The position numbers and the translations under genes were made by a program. Below, in pieces: positions 40,263 through 50,001 of a stretch of DNA of 64,000 bases. Position 1 is the stretch's first letter, and the number at the start of each line of letters is the position of its first letter. A model generated the notes under the pieces. It saw only the letters and a list, made by a program, of their open reading frames with translations, did not search any database and was not told the origin of the DNA. Source of the DNA: M3007 sp031425155 (GTDB lineage: Bacteria; Bacteroidota; Bacteroidia; Chitinophagales; Saprospiraceae). The DNA lies in contig JANPIV010000017.1 in the NCBI GenBank assembly GCA_031425155.1, positions 1 through 64,000 on the forward strand, given 5' to 3'.

Positions 40263-43200
40263 TTATAGGGTCACTTTCACAATACCCATACAAATTCCCT
40301 CCCCCCTCCACTCCAATCGGATCACAACTCCCCCACCTCCCCAACCAAGGCAAATAATACCGCGCCGTATGGTAGGCCAGCCCGCTCTCCTCATCCCGCT
40401 CCATACCTGTGTAGCGGTAGCGCTTGGCAGCAGGGGTAATCAAGGTGCTGCTAGCCTGGTAGGCCGTAGTACCATAGGGATGGTATTCTTCGTAAGAAAT
40501 AATCTGCCCCGCGTCGTCGCATTCGAGGCCAACGCTGCCTAAGTGATTCCCATACTGGTAGCGGTACAACACCCCGGTACGGAGCCTGTCATCGTTCGTC
40601 ATCAGCACATCTTCTGCCATCACAACACGTTGGTCATCGACGAAGAGGTGGTGTGTTTCAATTTCTTCTTCGGGTGCGTCATTGCCATTGCGCCAACGGC
40701 GGTACAGTTCATAGCCACCGAGGTAAATCCGTTCCTCTATGATATTGCCTTTTTGAATTCGTTTCCGGCTACGCTGCTTGCTGCTGTCGTATTGGTACCA
40801 GGCATGACCGCCGCCGCCTAGGTCAAGGTGCTGGATCATGTCGCGGTAATCCCAGGCATGCTGCTGTGCGTTGTTGCTGAAATTGAGCATGTTGCCGTGT
40901 ATATCGTAATCATAAGTCACGGTCTCCACCGGGGCATTGCACTCCGTTTTCCAGAGGCGGTTGCTATCGGCCACTGTTTTGTATGTTCTCGTCCAGTTGC
41001 CGCCGCTTGCCAGGTGTTGCATTTGGACGAAATTACCTGCGGGATCGTATTCATACCGCTGGGTATAGTTGCGTATGGCCTGCACATCTATTGGAAAACC
41101 AATCTCGGGCATTGTTTCTACTGCTCCAAAACCTTTCGGTGCTTGAATGGCGGCGTTGTTTTCCCGTCCGCTGGCTTCTATCAGGCGGTATAAGGCATCG
41201 TAGAGATAGGCAGACTTAGGCTCCATGCGCTGCTTGCTGAAAAAGACCGGTTCATACGCCTCGTCATATATTTCCGTGATATTACCCGTTGGGTCGTAGG
41301 TGTAGTGCAGTTGTTGCAATACCTGATTATCTGTCAGGCCGGAACGGTGGTCAGGGAAAACCGGATCGTAATTGTGCCGGGTCGTCCGCAGTTGTTGCAG
41401 ACGGAAAGTCAGCGGGTCATACTGGTAGCGGGTCGTGGTTTCGTTGTCGTATCGAATACGGCTCCGCTGCCCTTTTTCATCGTATTGTATATTACGTATG
41501 GCCTTTTTCTCTACACCCCGTACGCTAAGCGTTTCAGATTGAAGTATGCCACGCGCATTGTACTGCGGCGTATAGATGGCCGCAGTCGTGTCTTCCCTAT
41601 GGAAATTTTTCATGCTGGTCATACGGCCCAAGGCATCAAACTCAGTGCTTTGGATAAATACCTCGGTCATCAAGGTAGTAGCAGTATCGTCCCAATCCAG
41701 TATTTCCAGTTCGTATTGCGCCGCCAATTGCCGTTTTACCTGTTTGGGATTGCCTTTAAAATCGAATTCCGGGGTTTCTGTCCGCCCCGATTCATCGTAC
41801 ACTTCAATGACCTGGCCGCGCAGGTTGCGGTCTTTGTCATTGGCTTCGCCTTCCCCGTATTTTATTTTTCCAATGGTGTACGCCTTGCCATCTTTGGTCA
41901 GAATCGTGCTTAGGGGGCGATGCAGTTTGTCATACGCGTGGGCGTATTCATGCCCGCGTTCGTCCCAGGTTTTTACAGGATTGCCGAGTGCATTGTTCAG
42001 CATCCAGCGTTTGCCCGCGTCCATACTGGTTTGCATTACCTGGTGGCCGAGCATATCGTAGCGCCATTCCATCACGGCGTTGCCCCGTGCATCGATCAGT
42101 CGCTGCGGGTTACCTTCGATGTCCAGTTCCGAATAGGTGTAGTACTGTTCATCTCGCTGCACCCTGTTGTTGTCGACGACCTGTATCCAGCGGTTATGAT
42201 CGATACCCAATGCGGGCCTGCCGAGTGTGTCGGTGATCATGCAGGAGGGCGTATCGGCGTGCATTTCTGATTGGCGAGCGGCTTTTCGGCTGGAGTCGCT
42301 GGCGGGCAAGTCGATACGCCTCCGATACCACTCGCTATCCAGCACGGTGTCGTTGACATCGTACTGCAACTGTTTCCAGGCATCGAACAACACCTTGGTA
42401 AAGGTGCCGTCGGGCAGTTCTGTTTTTATATTGCGCCCGGCGCCATCGTAATACAGCACGGGCGAAACGCCGCGTTTCACCCAGGCCGGGTCGGTTTCAT
42501 AAGCCGGGGTGGTGGAGAAATATGGCTCGTATTGCCGGATGGGATTGCCTTTGTTGTTCAGAACCGTGCGCCCGTTTCCGATCCAGCGGAGTTGCGTGCC
42601 AGTGTCCAGGCTGGTTCCGTCGGGCAGTTTGACTAAGCCCGGCTCCGCCTGCACTTTTTGCATGGCGACATTGCCCATGCCATCACTGTATTCAAAACTG
42701 ATTTGTAGCGGACTATTGCCAGGATTTACTGCCGCGTGCTGCTCTCGGGCGATACTTGCCACTACGGTCGGTTGACTGGAAAAATCATACACCATACGTG
42801 CAGATGCATTGCCGAGCAGTTTGCGGGCGAGGCTTTGCAGTCCGTCGGAATCGCATATTTCGGGCGCGGCAACCTTGGCTTTTGCAAAAAAAGCGGCGAT
42901 CAAAGTTGTTTCTGCAGCATCCGTCATTTCATGAAAGCCGTCTAGGTTATCGGCTTCTCCTTCTTTACCTTCTACCAATACAACCTTTCCTTCTACCGAT
43001 ACGGCTTTTACCATACCCAACTCATCGACCATGACCGAACTGCGGTTGTTGTTCAGGTCCAGCATAATGTCGGGTGATAGGGTGCGGTAGTTGTAGCGCG
43101 CTATCTTGTTTTCGTTGCCGAGTTCGTCTTTACTGCTTTTCATGTAAAGATGCAGGTCGTCGTAAAATACCTGCGTTACGCTATCGTAAGGATCGGTATA

Positions 43201-46200
43201 AGCGACCGGCGCGAAAAAGCGTTTTTTGACGAATTCCAAATCCGTTTCGCCGTTTCTGCGAAAATGCACGGTACCCGATTGAATCCACCAGTTGCCAGCA
43301 TCTTTTAAAAACCTACCTGCTTCCATGTCCTGGTCTGTCACTGTAAACTGGGTGGAATGGGCACTCGGCTTAAAAATATCGGCGATCAAACCGGGCGTAT
43401 AAGCCAGTTGGTAGGCTTCAAAAGGAATGCCCCGGATGGCTTGTTCACCATCCGGCAGTGAGGCTGTCATTTCCGCATTGTAAAACTTTGTTTTAACGTG
43501 TTCGATCAGGCGTTTTTGCGGCAGGTCATCCTTCGGAGCGGTTTGATAGGCTATTTCAGGGAGGCTGTTGAAAACGCCCTTAAAATCTGAAATTTTGAAT
43601 AAAAAACCATTGGCTGGTTGTAATCCTGTCAATTCCCAGGTTTGGGTCTGCCAGCCCTTGCGGAGGTAGAAGTTTGCCGGCGTAATAATATCGTTGGTGA
43701 CCTCATTTTTGGTCAAGGTGATCCACTGTTTTTGCTGGGCAGTGCGGCCATACTTTTTGGCGGTTTTCACCTCATCCAAATCGTCGGCCACTTCTTTTAA
43801 AAGACCTTCTTCCTGCAAACGCGGATAGACTACCGAAACTGCTTCCAATACATTGCCCAGTTCATCGGTTTCTATCGTCAGCGTATGGGCGATGCGCGGG
43901 TCTTCCGGGTTGCGCTCGTAGGCATAGCTAATCGCCTCGCTTTCCTTGACCATATATACGCCGTAGCGATTGGCGCCGCGTTCTTGTAAGAGTTGAATTT
44001 CACAATTGTGCGTAGCGACGGAGTACGGCAATTGCTCCGTTCGTTTGGCATCCGCCTGGAATTGTAAAAAAGCGGGATCATTGTCGGTATACGATTTTGC
44101 CTTCTTTTCGTCGGCGATCAGTTTTTCAGCATCCCGGCCGAAAACTTCCTGTCGCAGGGTCATGCCCTTGCAGGCGCGCAACGCTTCCTGCCATTCCACA
44201 GCGCTTAGTTGTTGCATATCGAAACCCGTTAGATTATTCGCAGGTAACAGCACAGCATCGGGCAATTCGTGTTCGACGGCGCTGGTGGTGAAACCTTTCT
44301 TTTTATAGGCTTCCTGCCAGTATTCGGTTTTGAATTGGCTTAAAATGCGTTCTTTATTGAAAAATGCGCCCGTATGAAACCAGGTTTTGGTTAGAACGGG
44401 TGGCTGGTAGTGTTCTGGTGGAATCGCGTCTCCCTGGTTTAAGTTTTCAAACACATCGAAAGCCTCCGTGTCGATTTGTTCTACCCTGCCAAAGCCGCGA
44501 AACTCGCGCTCGGCATGATCGTAGTAGCCATGGTGGTAAGAATATTCCGCCGAAAAACGCAGGTTGCTCACGCGTTCGGTCACCGTAGTTTTAGCCACGA
44601 CGTGTACCGGAAAGGGCAATTTGGTGATCCAGGGCGTACCCGCCAGTTTGTCTTGCAGGTAAAAATGGGTGGAACTTTTGTATTCCACTTCCGTCATTTT
44701 GCCGAGTCCATTCTGATGGCTGCGCAGGAGGTGGGGCTTATTTCCGCCCATCAAATCGATATAACGCATGGGTGCGTTTTGGTACGCGGGCATTTCCGAC
44801 GACCACACGATGCAGGCCGTTCCATTGCCGAGCAGATCGGTGACGGTGATTTGATTGGGTTGTTCTGTGGGGAAAAAATGCTCTATTTCAGTTGCCTCGC
44901 TCCAGGCATTGCCGCTGAGGTTGAGCCATGCCTTAAATTTGTTTTTGCCCAAGTAAATCAGATCCGTCGCGCCGGTACCGCTGATATCTGCCAGTTGAAG
45001 GTAAGCGGGATTGAACATATCAGAAGCATCGAACCAAGGGGCGTTATTCATGGTCACTTTTGCCCCGAAACGGCCATAACCGAGGTTTGGCCAATAACAA
45101 ACCTCGCCATTGCGGATGCGCACGATGTCGGTCAGGCCGTCGCCCGACATATCGGCCAGAAAAATACGTTGTTCATAATCGTCAAAAACAATGGCTGCGC
45201 CGCGTTCTTCATCATAGGGTTTAGTGGCCAGTTCAGGCGTGTCGTAGCCCATTTTGCCTTGGTTTTCCCAAAACCAGAAAGCGCCGACATCGGATAGAAC
45301 AACCTCTGGCTTGCCATCGCCGTTTATATCCAGCATCCGCACGTTGGGATCGCGCAGGTCCAGATTGAGGCGTTTGGCAAAAGCGCGAAACGGCTCCCAA
45401 TGGCCCTGGTCATTCAGTTCAAAAAAACCTTGTGTGCCCTCACTCGTCACGACGATTTGTTTGCCTCCGTCGGCATCCAGATCCTGCAATTGTAAAACGC
45501 CGTTGGAAATACCATTAAAAGAAGGCTTTGGCATAACCGGTTGATTCGGGCCTAATTGCAAGGTTCCTTTTTGAGCGACTTCGCCCAGGTTGTGTTTATA
45601 AAACCAGCCGTTTGCCTGTTCGCTCAAGATGCCATTGATGCCTTCATTGTATAAGTCAACCCATTGATAATTGCCGGCGAGTCCGCTGGGCGTGTTGATC
45701 AGATTTTCGTTTGTAACTGTTTTGACATCTGTATGCCAGACTAATTTCTGGTATTCGAAAGTCATTTTGGGCAATGATTTCCGACTATAGCCCGCGCCGT
45801 TTTTTACATAGCCTGTTTGTTGAATCTCAGTAAGATAAGTAACTTCTGCCGCCTCTTGTTCGCTTTGTAAATCAGAGGCATACAGCGTGGAATGTGCGTA
45901 CTTGAAATCGAGGGAGCGCACCAACACAGGTTCTTCTCCTAATGCTGCAAAGCGATGATACATCAGCACACGTTTGCACAGTCGGTAGGTACGTATTTCA
46001 AAACCGGCGCGATAATCAGAAAAAGCATCGGCCCGGCTTTTCCAGGAGCCGTTGTCAGACGGGGTAGGTACTGCATCGTGGTGTTCACCATAGTCGAAGA
46101 CTAATTCGAAGAAATAGTCTTCGGTTTTAGCAGGCAACAATGGCGCAAAAGGAGATGCATCAAAATATTTCGCCGCTTCATTGCCATAACGAATGTGTTT

Positions 46201-47013
46201 GATGTGCCTGTTGGAAAACGGTGCAATACGTGCAATGCGGTTTTTTTCATGTACTACATTATTTACCGCTCTCAAATCTTCCTGTTTATATTCATACCAG
46301 ATCCAGGAGCCCTTATCGTCGTAGGAAAATTCCGGTAGCCACTGAAAGACCCTGGATTTTTCCGCAGGATCAGCAATGCGGCAGGATTCGCTGTATCCAA
46401 AAAAGGTTGTGATGTTATTACTCGTTGTTACGCGCCAATAGTAATCATGGTCTTTGTGCCAAATCCGTTCGATGCGTGAAAACGCGCCTTCGATGCGCGG
46501 GCGGTATTGCCGAATCGTAAATTCGTCGATGATTTCCTGACGAACCACCCACGCACCGGCCTTAAAGTCCATAAACGGCACCAGTTCCTCCACGCCCGAA
46601 AACATAAAACTATCCTCTTCCTGAATGGCATTAAGGTCGTGTGTGTCCCGGTAACGTGGTAATTTTTTGTCGGTGCGGCGCTGTATAGCAGGCAAATCCA
46701 GATCCCAGCCAAGTCCGAATAAACCATTGCCTACACCGGAGTTATAAGAAAGCGACAGTTGAGGCGTAAACCCGTTGCGATTGGGAGAAAGCGGCAGCGG
46801 AATGGAAAAAGAGGAAGTACCATTGGCCGCGTTGACCTGAAATTTTTCGTCAATTCCCTTAATGGCTCCGCCGCCTTTGGGCAAAGAGATTTGAGGCACT
46901 TCAATGGCATTGGACTTTGTAGCACGTTCCTGCGACAGGGTGGCGATACTGCTTTGTCCACCAGCGGATTTGGGGGTATTTTTGTTGTCTTTACTGGTAT
47001 TTTGCATGGGCAT
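39364..47013 (-). CDS. Tc toxin TcB-TcC fusion with Rhs core and variable toxic tip
   Basis: A 2549-residue fusion of the two cocoon subunits usually encoded separately. The N-terminal SpvB domain shows GGGAIKGIDEKFQVNAANGT and LSYNSGVGNGLFGLGWDLDL (residues 45-110). An integrin-like FG-GAP/TcdB middle region follows (DINGDGKPEVVLSD, DMSGDGLTDIVRIRNGEVCY, near residues 510-760), then the TcdB mid-C region (VHVVAKTTVTERVSNLRFSA). RHS/YD repeats occupy about 1500-2050 (YDYDIHGNMLNFSNN, YEYDPAGNFVQMQ). The Rhs core with the autoprotease signature (WLGRWGSCDPIGVEGGGNLY) ends near residue 2254, where the tip begins. In known Tc toxins the tip is cleaved, stored unfolded in the cocoon and pushed through TcA. 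No PAAR or VgrG domain is present, arguing against a type VI effector. Confidence 0.92.
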   Translation of the reverse strand: MPMQNTSKDNKNTPKSAGGQSSIATLSQERATKSNAIEVPQISLPKGGGAIKGIDEKFQVNAANGTSSFSIPLPLSPNRNGFTPQLSLSYNSGVGNGLFGLGWDLDLPAIQRRTDKKLPRYRDTHDLNAIQEEDSFMFSGVEELVPFMDFKAGAWVVRQEIIDEFTIRQYRPRIEGAFSRIERIWHKDHDYYWRVTTSNNITTFFGYSESCRIADPAEKSRVFQWLPEFSYDDKGSWIWYEYKQEDLRAVNNVVHEKNRIARIAPFSNRHIKHIRYGNEAAKYFDASPFAPLLPAKTEDYFFELVFDYGEHHDAVPTPSDNGSWKSRADAFSDYRAGFEIRTYRLCKRVLMYHRFAALGEEPVLVRSLDFKYAHSTLYASDLQSEQEAAEVTYLTEIQQTGYVKNGAGYSRKSLPKMTFEYQKLVWHTDVKTVTNENLINTPSGLAGNYQWVDLYNEGINGILSEQANGWFYKHNLGEVAQKGTLQLGPNQPVMPKPSFNGISNGVLQLQDLDADGGKQIVVTSEGTQGFFELNDQGHWEPFRAFAKRLNLDLRDPNVRMLDINGDGKPEVVLSDVGAFWFWENQGKMGYDTPELATKPYDEERGAAIVFDDYEQRIFLADMSGDGLTDIVRIRNGEVCYWPNLGYGRFGAKVTMNNAPWFDASDMFNPAYLQLADISGTGATDLIYLGKNKFKAWLNLSGNAWSEATEIEHFFPTEQPNQITVTDLLGNGTACIVWSSEMPAYQNAPMRYIDLMGGNKPHLLRSHQNGLGKMTEVEYKSSTHFYLQDKLAGTPWITKLPFPVHVVAKTTVTERVSNLRFSAEYSYHHGYYDHAEREFRGFGRVEQIDTEAFDVFENLNQGDAIPPEHYQPPVLTKTWFHTGAFFNKERILSQFKTEYWQEAYKKKGFTTSAVEHELPDAVLLPANNLTGFDMQQLSAVEWQEALRACKGMTLRQEVFGRDAEKLIADEKKAKSYTDNDPAFLQFQADAKRTEQLPYSVATHNCEIQLLQERGANRYGVYMVKESEAISYAYERNPEDPRIAHTLTIETDELGNVLEAVSVVYPRLQEEGLLKEVADDLDEVKTAKKYGRTAQQKQWITLTKNEVTNDIITPANFYLRKGWQTQTWELTGLQPANGFLFKISDFKGVFNSLPEIAYQTAPKDDLPQKRLIEHVKTKFYNAEMTASLPDGEQAIRGIPFEAYQLAYTPGLIADIFKPSAHSTQFTVTDQDMEAGRFLKDAGNWWIQSGTVHFRRNGETDLEFVKKRFFAPVAYTDPYDSVTQVFYDDLHLYMKSSKDELGNENKIARYNYRTLSPDIMLDLNNNRSSVMVDELGMVKAVSVEGKVVLVEGKEGEADNLDGFHEMTDAAETTLIAAFFAKAKVAAPEICDSDGLQSLARKLLGNASARMVYDFSSQPTVVASIAREQHAAVNPGNSPLQISFEYSDGMGNVAMQKVQAEPGLVKLPDGTSLDTGTQLRWIGNGRTVLNNKGNPIRQYEPYFSTTPAYETDPAWVKRGVSPVLYYDGAGRNIKTELPDGTFTKVLFDAWKQLQYDVNDTVLDSEWYRRRIDLPASDSSRKAARQSEMHADTPSCMITDTLGRPALGIDHNRWIQVVDNNRVQRDEQYYTYSELDIEGNPQRLIDARGNAVMEWRYDMLGHQVMQTSMDAGKRWMLNNALGNPVKTWDERGHEYAHAYDKLHRPLSTILTKDGKAYTIGKIKYGEGEANDKDRNLRGQVIEVYDESGRTETPEFDFKGNPKQVKRQLAAQYELEILDWDDTATTLMTEVFIQSTEFDALGRMTSMKNFHREDTTAAIYTPQYNARGILQSETLSVRGVEKKAIRNIQYDEKGQRSRIRYDNETTTRYQYDPLTFRLQQLRTTRHNYDPVFPDHRSGLTDNQVLQQLHYTYDPTGNITEIYDEAYEPVFFSKQRMEPKSAYLYDALYRLIEASGRENNAAIQAPKGFGAVETMPEIGFPIDVQAIRNYTQRYEYDPAGNFVQMQHLASGGNWTRTYKTVADSNRLWKTECNAPVETVTYDYDIHGNMLNFSNNAQQHAWDYRDMIQHLDLGGGGHAWYQYDSSKQRSRKRIQKGNIIEERIYLGGYELYRRWRNGNDAPEEEIETHHLFVDDQRVVMAEDVLMTNDDRLRTGVLYRYQYGNHLGSVGLECDDAGQIISYEEYHPYGTTAYQASSTLITPAAKRYRYTGMERDEESGLAYHTARYYLPWLGRWGSCDPIGVEGGGNLYGYCESDPIKNVDKTGTDISDWAGILSEPVVIQGARLGDTEGAYYDKINNGEFKIVSGEGIRPDGYFFRDKSQPYNKDWTPFEDYGRWKALQDSFKEVASFSPSRKEEWDKNFRLVKNAGTFVEGMAISTAVVLTGGAIIIEGGSLMLSTRAIQAGIAINSNTPLIIGGTIAYGAIMPEGSPNLMGPGDDLGSGAKYLTASADELSSALTKSDLYGPYRHWLTKGGLDDIVENGRLLSGEAKIIAGGGTRVRASIADDLVQGESTGIEFFTKTKPDWNNKPRGWVGWTMPEGEYLKIHITTIYMTVSE

Positions 47014-47114
47014 TTATTAGAGTTTTTGCCAAAGGAAACTATTCAGCCCAAAGCATGATTCGGTTTTGCCTCAAACGCAGATTTCGCAAGAAGCCTATTG
47101 ATGATTTTGCTTTG

Positions 47115-47175
47115 AACGGTTGCTTCCTTGCCAAACCGCCGCGTTTAGCGAGCGGTTGGCAGGGAAGCGTTAGAT
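47115..47175 (-). repeat. attC-like imperfect palindrome after the nuclease-like gene
   Basis: AACGGTTGCTTCCTTGCCAA with ACCGC (47115-47139) pairs with GCGGTTGGCAGGGAAGCGTTA (47152-47172) with a few unpaired bases. On the minus strand it begins ATCTAAC, a match to the integron RYYYAAC box, only 8 bases after the stop codon of the nuclease-like gene, as in a gene cassette. The far end (GTTCAAA) fits the GTTRRRY box less well. Confidence 0.5.
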
Positions 47176-47182
47176 GGGCGTA

Positions 47183-48199
47183 TTATTTCCATGTAAAATG
47201 TTTTAGTTTTTCAGCAATTTGCTTGATATCCCCAGGTGATTTCCCAAGATCGTCTTCAATGTTAAAGTACCGTACTCGGTAAATTCCACCGGGTGATATT
47301 TTGCGGTAGTCAGTTTCTGTAAAATTTTTAAGAAGGAAAAACCTATGTCCGTGATGTAAATTCCAGCCTAATTTAACAGATTCTGAAATTGCGCTATTCA
47401 ATCTATCTTTCTGGTCTTCGGTTAATTCTGACTGTTTCTCTGATACGTTTATTATTCCATCTTTTTCATCCCAATCAACCACTACCATGTTTTCGACTTG
47501 TCCTATGTATCTGACAGACTTCCACTTGTAAATTCCTAAATAATTAAATTCGCGATACCCTCTTGAAGCTAGATCAAAGTAAAACTGGTATTTTACATTC
47601 ATGTCGAAGGACTCTCCACAAGCCATAACTCTCAGCAAGTGATTAGTTCGGGGCATAAGTCCCATATTCAAGCAATATGACTCGAAATGCTCTTTAAGCC
47701 TCTGTAAATATTGGTCATACAAATGATTTTGTGCTAATTCATTTAAGTTATCCACAAGATCACTAAAAGTAATCGAGTGAAAGTATACATTCCCCTCTAA
47801 CTTTTTTGATCTGAGTTTGTCACTTACTTCGGCCATCTTATCCTCCGAATACCTACTCTTACTTAAATGTAGCAGTATTTTATGTTCGTTAGCGTCAAAA
47901 CTGTCAGAATATTTGACAAGTTTATCAACTGCTTCAAGACCATCTAATTTTGTTTCAATTATGATTTTTGATGCCTTAATTTGTACATGACCGTCAATGA
48001 ATCCATTCCCTCGATTATTTATTTGTTGGGTAAATCTTGGTATGACTTCATATGAGTTTGCATCTTCTGTCACTCCACGAATGAAATCTTCATAAAACTT
48101 AGGATTAATTTCATATAAATTTGAAAGCATTAATAATATATTGTTCGTTACGGTATTTTCACCTTGCGAATATTGCTGAAATTGATTTAACGTAGCCAT
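47183..48199 (-). CDS. PD-(D/E)XK nuclease-like protein
   Basis: A 338-residue protein. Residues about 70-105 (NGFIDGHVQIKASKIIIETK) contain a D...ExK arrangement typical of the PD-(D/E)XK nuclease core. The C-terminal half (VKYQFYFDLASRGYREFNY, GWNLHHGHRFFLLKNF) is not recognised. The start MATLNQFQQYSQ at 48199 is preferred; an ATG 11 codons upstream is also open. DNA is AT-rich, unlike pgi upstream. It is followed immediately by an attC-like palindrome and then the TcB-TcC gene. It may be a defence-type or restriction-like nuclease carried as a cassette, with no proven link to the toxin. No methyltransferase is adjacent. Confidence 0.65.
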   Translation of the reverse strand: MATLNQFQQYSQGENTVTNNILLMLSNLYEINPKFYEDFIRGVTEDANSYEVIPRFTQQINNRGNGFIDGHVQIKASKIIIETKLDGLEAVDKLVKYSDSFDANEHKILLHLSKSRYSEDKMAEVSDKLRSKKLEGNVYFHSITFSDLVDNLNELAQNHLYDQYLQRLKEHFESYCLNMGLMPRTNHLLRVMACGESFDMNVKYQFYFDLASRGYREFNYLGIYKWKSVRYIGQVENMVVVDWDEKDGIINVSEKQSELTEDQKDRLNSAISESVKLGWNLHHGHRFFLLKNFTETDYRKISPGGIYRVRYFNIEDDLGKSPGDIKQIAEKLKHFTWK

Positions 48200-48361
48200 T
48201 GCCTTACTTTTATATGATTTTATTGCGCCCATCTATGCTTTGCCGTCACCTCACCCTATAGCCCCTATTGCGGGAAAATCCGCTTTGTCAACCCTTCCGA
48301 TTGCGGCCATGCAACTAATTGGGCTGCATTGCCGCAATCGAAGGGTATTACGTTTTTGTCA

Positions 48362-48490
48362 CAAAACACCGATGCGGATACCCGGCCAACCGACCAAATA
48401 TCCGCATCAGCGGCAAGAATAGTAGGAAGCACTTGGAACATGTGGGGCATGTTTCGTTCATTTTGAAGCGGCAATGTACGCACCAACATC
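48362..48490. repeat. Dispersed intergenic repeat, copy B, with conserved hairpin
   Basis: Matches 160-283. The GATGCGGATA / TATCCGCATC stem (48371-48380 and 48399-48408) is preserved exactly. It lies about 100 bases downstream of pgi, at the right edge of the Tc island. Confidence 0.75.
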
Positions 48491-48590
48491 AAATCTCCAA
48501 ATCATTCCAGAGATTTTTTCTATAGTATTCCTTTTTTGGATAACCCGAATTCGCCTTTTGCTGATGTCGGAACCTAATCTTCCAAGAGGA

Positions 48591-49898
48591 TCACCCCTCT
48601 TTCCCCAACAATGCAAACATATTCTTCTTATACGCTTCTACGCCCGGCTGATCGAACGGATTGACCGCCAGCAAATAACCGCTGATGGCGCAGGCTTTTT
48701 CAAAAAAGTAGAACAACTGACCCAGATAATACGGCGTCGCTTCGGGAATGGTGATCTTGAAATTGGGTACGCCGCCGTCAATGTGGGCCATGCGCGTACC
48801 TTCGGCGGCTTTTTTATTGACGTAGTCCAGGGTCTTTCCCGCCAGATAATTCAGGCCATCCAAATCCTCGGTTTCCCTTTCCAGGGTAATATCAGCATCG
48901 GGTGTGTCGATCTCTAGCACGGTCTCGAAGAGGTTACGCCGACCATCCTGAATATACTGGCCCATGGAGTGCAGATCGCTGGTAAAATCCACGGCAGCCG
49001 GGAAAAGCCCCTTGCCGTTTTTGCCTTCGCTTTCGCCAAAAAGTTGTTTCCACCACTCAGCAAAGAAGTGGAAGCGAGGTTCATAATTAACCAGCAGTTC
49101 GATGTCTTTTCCTTTGCGGTTCAGCAAATTACGCGCAGCGGCGTAGCGATGGCAGTCATTTTCAGCGAAGGGCAGATTGGCCAGTTCTGCGCCGGCTGCT
49201 GCGCCTTGCATGAGCGCATCCACGTCTATACCCGCCACCGCGATGGGCAGTAAACCCACCGCCGTCAGCACAGAGTAGCGTCCGCCCACGTCGTCGGGCA
49301 CCACGAAAGTCGTGTAACCTTCCTGATCGGCCAGCGTTTTCAAGGCACCTTTGGCCTTATCGGTAGTGGCGTAAATGCGGCTGCGTGCGCCTTCTTTTCC
49401 ATACTTGGCTTCCAGTTTTTTCTTAAAAATGCGGAACGCAATGGCTGGCTCGGTGGTCGTACCGGATTTGGAAATGACGTTTACCGAAAAATCGCGGTCG
49501 CCGATAACTTCCTGTAAATGTTGCAGATACGTACCCGACAGGTTGGTGCCAGCGAAATAGACTTCCGGGCCTTGCCGCTGCTCTTTCGACAATTGGTTGT
49601 AAAAACTATGCTGACAAAACTCAATGGCGGCTTTGGCCCCCAAATAGGAACCGCCAATGCCGATCACCACCAACACTTCGCTCTGCTGACGAATGGTTTG
49701 CGCAGCCTGTTTTATTTGCGCCAGTTCCTCGTGATCGAAAGAAGTGGGGAGGACGAGCCAACCCAGATAATCTCCGCCCGGCCCCTGACGGCTTTGCAGC
49801 ATTTGGGCAGCAGCGGAGACCTGCGATTCAATGGCTACCCACTCGATGGGTTGAATGAAAGTGGCAGCGGGCGAGGGGTCAAAACGAACAGCGGACAT
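48591..49898 (-). CDS. pgi: Glucose-6-phosphate isomerase
   Basis: A 435-residue isomerase converting glucose 6-phosphate to fructose 6-phosphate. Motifs include VVIGIGGSYLGAKAAIEF, the sugar-phosphate loop ISKSGTTTEPAIAFRIFKK, VGGRYSVLTAVGLLP with the active-site Arg, DLHSMGQYIQDG and NPFDQPGVEAYKKNMFALLG. The short length matches the bacterial type of about 430-450 residues. The start is standard (MSAVRFDPS). It is immediately followed upstream by a second, unrelated-type isomerase gene on the same strand, so the step is doubly encoded here. Confidence 0.96.
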   Translation of the reverse strand: MSAVRFDPSPAATFIQPIEWVAIESQVSAAAQMLQSRQGPGGDYLGWLVLPTSFDHEELAQIKQAAQTIRQQSEVLVVIGIGGSYLGAKAAIEFCQHSFYNQLSKEQRQGPEVYFAGTNLSGTYLQHLQEVIGDRDFSVNVISKSGTTTEPAIAFRIFKKKLEAKYGKEGARSRIYATTDKAKGALKTLADQEGYTTFVVPDDVGGRYSVLTAVGLLPIAVAGIDVDALMQGAAAGAELANLPFAENDCHRYAAARNLLNRKGKDIELLVNYEPRFHFFAEWWKQLFGESEGKNGKGLFPAAVDFTSDLHSMGQYIQDGRRNLFETVLEIDTPDADITLERETEDLDGLNYLAGKTLDYVNKKAAEGTRMAHIDGGVPNFKITIPEATPYYLGQLFYFFEKACAISGYLLAVNPFDQPGVEAYKKNMFALLGKEG

Positions 49899-49965
49899 AG
49901 GTAAACAGAAGGTTTAAGTAAAAGAAAAGGGCAATAAGCAAAGGGCAAATAGAAGCAATACGGCA

Positions 49966-49985
49966 TTCCGATTTTTTATCGGGAA
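49966..49985 (-). terminator. Small hairpin after the bifunctional isomerase gene
   Basis: TTCCGAT and ATCGGGAA flank a T run, a 7-8-bp stem with one bulge, located 17 bases beyond the stop of the minus-strand gene at 50002. Weak intrinsic terminator candidate. Confidence 0.4.
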
Positions 49986-50001
49986 GGTAATAAACAATCA
50001 C

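Noticed and set aside
39364..47013. Type VI secretion Rhs effector
   Set aside because: There is no PAAR or VgrG domain or T6SS gene; the SpvB and TcdB-mid regions and the TcA partner identify a Tc toxin.
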